Shown here piece after piece: positions 9,801 to 21,800 of a DNA stretch of 64,000 nt. Position numbers and translations under genes: made by a program. Position 1 is the first letter of the stretch, and the number at the start of each line of letters is the position of its first letter. The stretch lies in contig NZ_LGAK01000011.1 of assembly GCF_001292705.1 (NCBI RefSeq), positions 62,001 to 126,000 on the forward strand, written 5' to 3'. This DNA comes from Marinagarivorans algicola. GTDB taxonomy: Bacteria; Pseudomonadota; Gammaproteobacteria; Pseudomonadales; Cellvibrionaceae. The notes under the pieces were generated by a model. The model saw only the letters and a program-made list of their open reading frames with translations. It made no database searches and was not told the DNA's origin.

Positions 9801-12800
9801 TGGCAGATTTCAAACAAATGTTCTGCCCCTACCACCTTTACAGCCATTGATTGAGCAAGCATTGATGGCGTCTGATTGGTTAGAATGGCATCGGTCAACA
9901 CACCCGCAGTGTGGAATACGCCCGCCACTTCCGGCCAATGGGCCAACGTGGGTTGTATCGCGCTTTGCAGCCCTGCTCGTTGTGAAATGTCGCAAGCCAC
10001 ATAAGCCACCTGAGCTTTACCTTGGAGCACCTTCAATTGCTCTGCAACGGCAGCGCTTAGTTGCACTGACCGACCCACTAACAACAGGTGCGTCGCCCCC
10101 TGCGAGATTAACCAATTGGCCGTGGCCAGACCCAATGCCCCCAAGCCACCGCTGATGATATAAGTCGCCGAAGTCCGAACCGCCTGTTGCGCTGACCGAG
10201 GCAATGACGCAGGCATCAATCGGTCTACGTTCCAACCCTGCTCATTCGCACGAACAACCGGTTCGTCGCCGGGCAAGGGGTGTTCAAACAAGCGCGCAAG
10301 TGCTTCACTCGAAGTCAGCACCACACACTGTATAGAACGATCCGGATGCTCCAACAAAGCGCTTTGGCATAAGGCTTGGACATAGGCGGTCCAATCACTG
10401 CCCTCAGATAGCACCAAAATCACCGAAGGTATTGCCGGATGCGAGAATACAGACTGCAATAAGCTCAAAGCATCGGCGGCGCTTGCAAGATCCCGCGCAT
10501 CCCAAATAAGCTGAGATGAATTAGAGGCCTGCACGCTGGGGGCAAGCGTCCAAGTCTTCCGGGAAATCATTTGCCAACCAAACGGAAGCTGCAACGTAGA
10601 TTCCGATTGAGCTGTCACCAAGACACCGGTAGATACCTTGAGGTCAATGACGGGCGCATTCGCTGGCTGCTGAGTTACCTTGTATAAATGGTTCAGGACA
10701 TCGCCCTCGGGCCGAAACTGCCGACATTCCAGTCCCTGCAGATGGGCCAGACATTGACCATCAGCCAGGAACAACCAGACGTCGCCGACCAAACCTTGCG
10801 CGTGGACATCGCTCACACGGGCGTAGGCAAAGAGCTCCGTCGGTTGCTTAGAGACGACATAAAAACGGGCCTCTGCCACTCGATAAGGTACCAGCAATCG
10901 ATCGTCCTGCTCAGACAGGAGACCCAGTAATTGAATGCCTGCATCCAGCGTCGCCGGTGCAATCAAAGCTAATGACAGCGTGGTTGCATTCAATGCCACC
11001 TTCACATTGGCGACACCTTCACGACTGCCCACATAAAGTTGATGAATATTTTGATATCCAGCACCGAACTGAGCCCCCAAAGTGCCGAGCGCCGCCAGCC
11101 GGTCGTGGTAAGGAACTTCTGTGCATCGCTTTATGACTTCCTCGACGTCATGTTCAAAGGCAGCAGGATGCATCAGATCCACACAGCGACCCGCCTCAGC
11201 GACTCGGTACCATTGATCTTCTTGAGCCAGCTCAATGCTCAGCCCCGACGACTGAACACAGCGAATCTCTGCTCCTGAGCCATCAACAATGGCCGGTTGG
11301 GTAAAGACCACCTGCTGCACAGCCACGCCCTCGCCATTGCGCCGGCCAGTGCGCAAACGCAGGCCTGCCAGCATGGTCAAATGACTGGCTGCCGGCACCA
11401 AGACCTGATCGGAAAATCGATGATCGGAAAACAACGCCGCCAATTCCCCATTGAGTCGAGCGCCAAAGCCAGTGCCTGTCTGATAGCTCAACAGAGGATT
11501 GGGCAAACGTCGCCACGGCAGATAGACTGGTTGATATGGTGCTGCGGCACTAGGATGCTGCCGAACTCCGCGTGGATGGGTTGACAGCACCACATGCGCG
11601 TTGGTACCGCCGAAGCCAAATGAAGAGACGCCCGCGATCAGTCGAGCGCTGGCATTCAACGGCATACCTTCGGCGGAAAGGTGCAACGCGGTATCCTTCA
11701 CGTTGATGTTTGGGTTCAGTTTTTGGAAGTGACAGATTCCGGGGGCGAGTCGACGATTCAATACTTCTGTGGCTTTAATCAAACCGACGATACCGGCGGC
11801 GCCTTCCAGATGTCCAATATTAGACTTAGCCGAACCTAACACTAAAGGCTTATTACGATGTTCACCGAGCACCTTGTTCAGCGCATCGACTTCTATTGGG
11901 TCACCTAATGGAGTACCCGTACCGTGGCACTCAACGTAATCTACAGACGCAGGATCGATGCCAGCATTCTGATAAGCCTTACGCAGCACAGCTTGCTGTG
12001 CTTTGCCGTTCGGTGCAGTCATGGTGGCGCTGGCGCCATCCTGATTCACCGCGGTTCCGTGGATGACTGCAACAATCGGATCGCCGCTGGCTTCTGCATC
12101 GCTTAATCGTTTTAGCACGACGGCGCCGGCACCTTCACCACGACAATAACCGTCAGCGCTTTCGTCAAAGGAAGCGCAGCGGCCGGAAGGTGACAACATA
12201 TTCGCTGCGCAACTGCCGATGAAAGTACGCGCATGCATCATGACATTCACGCCACCGACCAGCGCGGCATCACAGTCATGTTGGCGCAATTTCTCAACCG
12301 CGACATCCAATGCCACCAATGACGAAGAACAGGCCGTGTCTATTGTCATACTTGGTCCAGTTAACCCCAACACATACGAAACGCGGTTTGCCATGATTGA
12401 AAACGAAACCCCAGGACCGAAGTACGGGTTATGTTCCTGCTCTGCACCTTGGGTGACCATCCAATCCTGGTTTGATACGCCGACAAAGACGCCTATGTTT
12501 TCGCCTTTCAGGTCGCTTCGCGAATAACCCAACTGGTGGAAGGCCTCAAATCCGGTGCTTAACATCAAGCGTTGGTGGGGATCCATCGCTTCAGCTTCGA
12601 TTTGCGGGATGTCAAAAAAGACATGGTCAAAATATTCCAGTCCATCCACAAATCCGCCTTTACGCGTGTAACTTTTACCCACCGCATTAACATCCGGGTC
12701 ATACACTTCATCAATGTCAAAGCGCGAGCGGGGGATTTCACTAATAGCGTCACTCTTGTTTTCCAATAACTGCCAAAAGTCTTGCGGCGAACACACTCCA

Positions 12801-15800
12801 CCCGGCAAGCGACATGCTGTGCTGACGATGGCGATGGGTTCGCGTGCATTCGATCTTACTGAATATGACAAATCGTCGGCAGCTTGCATCAACGGCACGG
12901 CAGATCTTGTGTCTTTCATTCGGGTCATAGTTCTGGTCGGTGCCTTTTGTGCTAATTCAACCACCATTTCATCGATCGTAGGGTGATTAATCGTAAAGAT
13001 TGCGCCGAGCGTCAGATCAAACATTTGACTGAGTTCTTGAGCCAGCACAACGCCGCTCAGTGAATCCAATCCGTTGGCCATCAATGAAATGTCATCATCG
13101 ACATGTTTACCCATGGCTTTTACTGCCGCGCGGCGCACCCCGTCACGGATCTCAGATTCGCTCCATACCTGTTCGAATGCTTCTGTATCAACTACAGTTG
13201 CTTGCACATCTTGGACGGTAAACGCTTCAAAGTATGGCGCTTTGGAGTCAAATTGAACCCAATCCACTGGGCAGACGCAGACACACCCGTTAAATCCACG
13301 TTGAAGCAGATAATGAATGAAGGCTGTGCCTTGTGCGGGATCAATGCTTTGGTAGCCCCAAAGTTGAGCCCGTTCCAGTGCACCATGACGAGCGGCCATT
13401 CCGGCCTCAGACCAGGGCCCCCACTGGATGCTCAACACCCGCGCTCGGCCGCTTTGCCATTGACGGGCCAGGGAATCCAGTTGGGCATTCGCATAGACAT
13501 AACTGCTCTGTCCTGGTGCCCCAAACACAGAGGCAGCGGATGAGTACAACAGCATAAAATCGGTCGGAGCGAGATACTCGCGAAGATGGACCGCGCCTTG
13601 TACTTTTGCCGCCGCAGCGGTACGGAACTTTTCCATCGATTGATTGGCCAGCGTGGCATCGGCTAGCACACCGGCGGTGTGGATAACACCCGCCACCGTC
13701 GGCCATTGTGCTTGTTGCAACCAGGAATAGAGTGCTTGCACTTCTTGTGCTGAAGACACATCACATTGACGAGTAATGACCTGTACGGCGGAATTAGTCT
13801 CTAATGACGGCAGGCTCTGCCGAGACAAACGCACCACATGCGTTGCCCCCTGTGCCAGCAAATACTGCGTCGCCACTTCGCCCAATGCTCCGTGACCACC
13901 ACTGACGACATAGGTTCGGTTGGCCTGCACCGCGATGGCTTCTAAATCGGGAACGACTGCGTTGGAAAGACGGATGACCGACCCCTGACCTGCTTGCCAA
14001 CGGTAATCCTCATCAGGCCCCCAGATATCGCGCGTTTGTGCGACGTGCACTATGTCTTTTCGCGGTCCTTGCAGACAGCGCAGATCGAGCGACGGATTTT
14101 CCAACCGAACACTACGTACCAAGGCGATGATCGGTGATGGTTCTGGATGTTCCGTCGGTACAAGTATTGCTAACGGAGTGCTCGGCTGACGATCATTAAA
14201 CCACTGCAGCCAAGTCAACGTTGTCTCAATATTGGTTTCATCCGCAATCCAAACAATACGCTCGACAGAAGGTGACCACCACTCAGGCAACGATTCCATT
14301 TGATGAATCTCATAACCGCTCCAACCTGACGCCAAACCGGACAGGTCGTTCACAGAAGAGGACAACAACACACCGGAAGTGGTCTTTAGAGGCATGGGGG
14401 TGGCTTTCCAGTGCGTGTCGTACAAATGTCGTGCCAGTGGATTCTGGTGCTGCCATGCGCGACAGGTCACTCCCCTCAACGCCGCCAGGCATTGCCCTTG
14501 TTCGCTGTAGATATACACATCTCCGCTCACCTGTTTTTGATGAACAGCCTTTATCTCGACATAAAGCCAGACCGAATCGGGCTGATGTGAAAGTGTAGAA
14601 AATGTAGCTTCATCGACGGCGAATGGTACGCAAAGGCCTGTTTGCTCAAGATGAGGTAAGCCCAACAACTGCAAACCAGCATCTAGCACAGGCGGTGCCA
14701 ACAGTGTCAGCGTCCATTCAATGGGCTGCAATCCAGAGACAGACACTTTAGCGAGTCCTTCACGGTCGTTGAGCCAAAGCTCATCCAGACGTTGATAACC
14801 GGGTCCAAAATCGATGCGCTCACCCACCGCACGAATTTTATCCTCGTAGCGCACCCGCTCAGTACGGGCCTGAACCTCGACTAGGTCGGGCATTGTCGCG
14901 GCGTTCATCACGGGTTCGGCTCTGGCTGTCTGGCTTTGAGCAACCATCTGCCATTGGGATGACCGACCGACCTCAATACAGGTGAAAGTATCCTGCTGAA
15001 CGCAACGTATCGCCTCATGCTCGGAGAGGATCGCGGGGCTGGTGAATACCACATCGCGTATGCAAACCACACTTGAGTGATCGCCACCATGAGTTAATTC
15101 CAGGCCGGCCATCATCGTCAAATGACTGGCGGCAGGCACTAGGCTCATACCTTCAATTGCATGATCTTTCCACAGCTGCGCCAAAGGCCCGTTCAGACTG
15201 GCGCCCAAGTACCCATCAATCGTGCGACTTAACAATGGATTTGCCAAACGTCGCCACGGGAAAGCTGTTCGTTGAAACGCCACGGTCGGCTTCGCTTCAT
15301 TTAATACAGGTTGTTCGTAGCTACTCAGCACCACATGCGCGTTGGTACCACCGAAGCCAAATGACGACACGCCGGCAATCAGCTCTCCATGAGGTTTGAG
15401 AAGCTGAGTCTCTGCCCCGACAAGAACCATAGGATGGGTCGAAATATTCGGGTTAAGTCTCTTGAAATGTACCAGCCCGGGTGCCCGGCGATGGAGCAAA
15501 ACTTCCACCGTTTTTATTAGCCCGACGATCCCCGCTGCCCCCTCCAGATGACCTATATTGGATTTCACGGATCCCACCACCAAGGGGGTATTACGCTCTT
15601 TAGCCAAGACATTCTGCAATGATGCGATCTCGATTGGATCTCCCAGCGGTGTCCCGGTCCCGTGACATTCCACATAATCCACGTTCTTCGGTTCTACATG
15701 AGCATTCTTCAGCGCCTCAGCGATCACGGCCTCCTGTGCGCGACCATTGGGGGCGGTCATTGAAACACTTTTACCATCCTGGTTCACAGCGGTTCCGCGC

Positions 15801-18800
15801 ACTACAGCTAGGATCGGGTCTCCGGCCTGCCGGGCATCACGGAGCCGTTTCAGAATTACAGCTCCGGCACCTTCGCCGCGGCAATACCCATCGGCGTCAG
15901 CATCAAAACTGGCACAGCGCCCCTGCGGAGACAAAGCCTTGGTGGCACAGGCACTGACATACATTCGAGGTGAGGCGATAATGTTGACACCGCCTACAAT
16001 TGCCATGCTGCAGACTCCTCTACGCAGTTTTTCAACCGCCAGATCAACGGCCACCAACGACGAGGAACAAGCAGTGTCCACTGTCATGCTCGGACCGTTC
16101 AATCCATATAAGTAACTGATACGATTAGACATGATCGAGCTCGAAACGCCGGCACCGAAATACGGATTATGCGCCTCGTGATCACGCCCCATACTGCTCC
16201 AGTCGTCGTTCGCCAAACCCACAAAAACAGCCGTATCAGTCCCCTTTAGGTCTGATCGGTCTACGCCGGCTTCTGTTAACGCTTGGTGCACAACTTCTAA
16301 CAAGACGCGCTGTTGAGGATCCATGACCTCCGCCTCGGCTTCTGACAGACCAAACAACCGATGGTCAAAAGATTCTGCCGAATCGATAAATCCCCCAACA
16401 CGGGTATAACTTTTTCCTCGTGCATCGGGATTGGCATCATAGATGCTGTCGACATCAAAACGCGTTAAGGGTATTTCGCTGATACAATCCTCGCAGGCTT
16501 CTAGCATGGTCCAGAATTGTTCCCGGCTGTGCACACCGCCCGGCAACCGGCAGGCTGCTGAGACGATTGCAATCGGTTCATTTACCTCTTCCATTTGCGG
16601 CCGCATGTCAGTATGAATTTGTGCAGCCAGAGCCTCTCTGAAGCGATAGAGAAAGTTAAAGTGATGACCTTCGACGTGACGAGGCAGAAGATTTTCCAGC
16701 GTCGCTCGACAACGTTGCTCAATGTCGGCGTCTGACTGGAACGAGCGCGAGGCCTCTTTCATCATGTCCGATTGCTTGTCCCAATCCGGGATCGTGCTTC
16801 GGTACCAGTAAGCCGGAGCTTTAACCAGCGCCTGATAATGGTGCCCTTCGACCAAACGCTCAAATGGTGCGGCATCTTCCGGTGCGGTGAAAGGCGCCAG
16901 ATGACGAGGGTCAAGCAGGATTAGCCCAGCCAGTGCATCCGGGCGTCTGCGTTCCAGTTGCAAGCCCATTTCGATGGCTAATGTCGCGCCAAATGACAGC
17001 CCGCCCAACCAAAAGCGAGGGTACAAGCATTGCTGTTCGAGCGTACCCAGCAGCTCTGCAGCGAAGTCTGACAATGACCGCCCCTGCAGCTCCCATGGGA
17101 TTTCGGGCATGACGCCGTAGACAGGAACGTTCAATTCTGCGGCCAATGGACCAAACGTTTTCTCTATATTGCCCATGACGCCGCCAACCAGGAATAGAGG
17201 TTCGCCCTCAGTGACATCATTGAGGGATTGCCAAACATAACTGAGCTGCGGCATGTCTGTTTCTGATTCGTCAAAACCGACCTGCGCCAATTGTAATGCC
17301 AGATGTTCGACGACATCCTCAACGGTCGGGTAGTTGAAGACAAACTGCGTCGGAATATTTACCGTATCCGGTAACGCGTTGAGTAACGCTTGGCGGAACT
17401 GCACGAGATCCAGAGACGAAAGCCCGGCTTCCATGAACCCCATTTGTGCATCAATTTCACCGCTCACAAAGACCGACAAACTTTCTGTGACCGTATTGAG
17501 CACACTCGTTCGCGACCATTGAGAGGTTGGAACGTTTGGTGTCGCCACATTCACACTATTCTCCCGACGGGTTAACGATGACGGCCGTTTTTCCGATTCA
17601 ATTGGCGATACACTGATGATGCCGCGAACACCGTTTAGTAACACGTGAGTTAAAATCTGATCGCCTTGTTCGGGTTCAACGATGCCAAAGCCTTCGTCAG
17701 CCAGCTTATCGACCAATCCAACACGATAGGCCATTCCGGTTTCTGACCATGCCCCCCACTGAATCGACGTAACCGGTTGCGATGCGTATTCCTCGACCAA
17801 ACCGTCCAAAGCTGAATTGGCTGCGCAATAACTACTTTGCCCAACAGACCCCAAGCGAGCGACGATCGACGAATAGGCAACCATGAATTCGCTCGGTTGC
17901 AGCTCGTCTAATAACAAACGGCCTGCATCGACTTTGGCTGCAATGACACGTCGAGTCCGGGCAACTGTCTGATGGCTGATCAGACCATCATCGATGACAC
18001 CCGCGGTGTGGATGATTCCGGCAACCCCCCCAGTCAGGGTCGCAGCGAAGGCGCGCATTGCCGAGGCATCGGTCACATCGAGTGAAACATAACGTACTTT
18101 CGCATCAGGCAACTCCGACTGCAGCGCGGTGAATCGCGGCTCAACCTGAGCCTGTGTCTTGCGACCAAGCAACAACAAATTGCGCGCGCCGCAGCGATGG
18201 AGTATGCGCACAGCGCGAAGACCCAAATCACCTAATCCACCGGTAATGACATACATCAGGGAGGAACTGAGTGCACGCGGCGAATCGTTAACCTGATCTA
18301 AGGTCTCATACTGCACCTCGAACCATTTCTGTTGAGCCGATCGCAGCTCAGGTTGTGTCAGCGACAGCGCCCCGCGAATAGCAACGGCAGGTAATTCGCT
18401 GTCGGTACTGACAACCTGGACCATCAGACCCATTTCGCACTCTGCTGCACGTGCCAAACCACGCACACCGGCGGCTTCTGGCAATGAATCAGGTATCACC
18501 ACTACCAGTCGGGACGGTATTTGAGTATGTACAATCTCTTGTAAAAGCTGAAGTAAATAATAAACGTCGTTGCTACCGAGCCCGCATACGTATGCCAACG
18601 GTAGTCCAGACCGACCGTTTAGAAGAGTGGCGATTTCAGCGAATCCGTCGATGCGCCCGTGCGACCAGCCCATCGGAAGGTCATGAATATCCATTGGCGA
18701 AATCACCAATACATCGCTATCCGACGCTGGCGTGGGTGTGGATATGTTTATCCAACGCGGCCGCCTCACCCATTCTGGCAGAGGAGCAAGAGACGAGCTT

Positions 18801-21800
18801 GTGGATGAGAATGATGCGGATACTGGTTTGTGCAGCGGTTTCTTGGCATTCAATGCCGGCCAGCCGAGCGTCGCTGGTGCCAGCGGTACGATTGATGGCA
18901 CACCGTCAGCCGTATCAATAGAATTCAGGTAACACACCCTTTTTTGATCTTCCAGCAAAACTCGGCTTAAATTCAGCAAAGTAGGGCTGGCACCGAACTC
19001 GATGATGGCTTCATTTCCTTTCAATTGCAGTTTAAGTGCCTTGACTGCATCCAGGAACTGTACTGTGGAAACCATCTGATTCGCCCAGTATTCAGCCGAA
19101 CGCAATTCATGAGCCTCTTTCTCCACAGAGAGCGTCGAGATAAAATCAATGTCGGTTCTCGGCTCGCGCAGCGTATAGCTTGTCAGTACTTCTGCAAATT
19201 CCTCTGCTGCTGGCGCCATCATCGGCGAATGGAATGCATGTGAAACCGGTAAATGGAATACTTTGCCTTCGTATTCACCGTTGAGGTTTAAAGCGGATTT
19301 ATCTGCACTGGCGATAACCGTTTGCTGGTATGCATTAACCGCACTGATTGAAGCATGAGCAGGTAATTTAAACTGCAAAACTTCAAACCGTTCATTTATC
19401 GCTGCCATGTGTCCTGGCGGACAATCCCCCATTAACGCACCTCGTTTGGCAGCCAACTGGATTGCATCTTCTGCAGACAACACGCCCAGTACGACAGCCG
19501 CAGACAGCTCACCGATTGAGTGACCGAGCACTGTTTTGGGGTGCAGGCCGCGTTGTTCCCACATTGCAACTTGCGCCAATTGTACAGCCACCAACGCCGG
19601 TTGTTGTAGCTGCGTCTGAATCATCGCACGCTTCGCAGCGTCACTCGGCGTTAAAATCATCTCTAACAAAGAACCGCGAAGGTGTTTCGCATCAATGTGT
19701 GCTTCTGCCACCGACAGGTATTCAGTCAACGCCAGACGGAAGGTGTCATTCTTCTGATATAGTGCATTCACCGAACCGGGAAGCAATGACCCCTGCCCGG
19801 AGAACATCCACACTGTGGGATTTTTCATAATACGTTCAGATCCTTCATAGGACTGGAGAATAAGATGTGCATTGGTCCCACCGTAGCCAAATGACGACAC
19901 CGCACCGGTTAAGGTGCCCACTGAGCCCAACGCCGTCACCTCGGTCGGTATCTTAGCCTCAGAATCTGTTAGCTGAATCTTTGGATTGAGCCTCTGAAAA
20001 TGGCGGTTCGGCGGAACTACCCGATGACGCATGACTTCAATGGCTTTAATGAGACCGGTGATGCCAGCGGCACCTTCCAGATGGCCCAGATTCGTTTTTA
20101 ATGCGCCTAGAATGATGGGTTGCTCACGCTGCTCCGCCATCACTGTACGAATCGATTCCACTTCAATTGGATCACCCAATGTGGTCCCAGTACCATGACA
20201 CTCCAAGTAGTCGACATCAGAACCTTTGAGTTCGGCGTCGGCCAATGCTGCCCGGTATACGGCCTGTTGAGCCAATCCATTGGGGGCAGTCAGCGACGCA
20301 CTCCGACCGTCTTGATTGACGGCGCTTCCACGAATGATCGCCAGGATTGGATCACCGTCGGCTTCAGCGTCACTCAAACGCTTCAGCAACACGGCACCCA
20401 CACCTTCTCCTCGAATGATGCCGTCGGCCTGCTCATCGAAGGTCGCGCAGCGTTCATTCGGTGACAGCATCCGCGACTGACAAGTAAATACATATGGTTC
20501 AGGGGACAAAATGAGGTTCACGCCGCCAGCAACTGCCAGCGAACAGTCCCCCTTACGTAATCGTTCCACAGCCATGTCCACGGCCACCAGCGAGGAAGAA
20601 CAGGCGGTATCGACCGTCATGCTCGGGCCTTGCCAATCAAACACGTATGACAATCGATTGGAAGTAATCGACGGCGCACTGCCAGTGCTTGCGTATTCCC
20701 TCGAATAGTCGAAATCCATCATCCAATCGTAATTCATCTGACCGATGAACACGCCGGTATCAGAGCCCGTTAATTCCTCCACAGTATAGCCAGCATTGAC
20801 GATAGCCTCATAGGTCACTTCCATCATGTGGCGTTGCTGCGGGTCCATGTAATATGCCTCGGCACGACTTATGCCAAAAAGGTCATGATCAAAGCCCGTG
20901 ATATCACCGATAAATGCGCCGCGGCGAACGTAAGAACCACCGCCTTCACCGATTGACGGCGAATAAATTTGATCTATGTCGAAGCGAGATTTGGGGATTT
21001 CTGTAAACACATCATCACTGCGCAACAGCTGATGGAAGAACTCGTCGGACGAGGTCACTCCTCCGGGTAAACGGCAACTGGTGGCGATAATCGCAATGGG
21101 TTCGTTTGACCGATTCGCAGGTTTAGACACCTGCTTGGGTGAAGTTGCCAACCCCTGCACCAGATAGGCTGCCAACTTGTTAGCCGTTGGATAGTTAAAC
21201 AGTAAGGTGTAAGAAAGTTTGGTTTGATAGGCCTGATTTAATCGGTTTACCAATTGCACGGCATACAGCGATGTCAACCCCTGCTCCGCCAGGCTTTGCG
21301 TCGGAGACAGCACATTAGCCGGAACATTTAAGACCTCCGCAGCCAATCCCAAAATGGTCTTCACATCTTGAATATAAATGGATTCGATTTCATGCGATTC
21401 GTTACCGCTGGCTTGCGCTATTAGCCGCAACTGCTTCATATCGACTTTACTGTTGGCTGTCAGTGGAATCGTCTCTAACTGAATCCAGGTGTTCGGAGCC
21501 ATGTAATCAGGCAAGTGCTCTTCGACATAACGACGTACCTGCTGCTTCGCTGCTGCTCCAGTGTAGAACCCCACGACACGGGAACCTGCACCGGGAATGT
21601 GCACCACTGCAGCTCGCGCAACGTCATCAAGCCGTTCCGCACATCGTTCAATTTCAGACAGTTCCACTCTGTGACCACCCACTTTAACCTGGGAGTCTTT
21701 CCGGCCGATGATTTCGATTTCTCCATTGGCCAGATAACGACCTAAATCTCCAGTCTGATAGATGCGACCAAACTCACCGCTATCAATGAATTTCTCCGCT

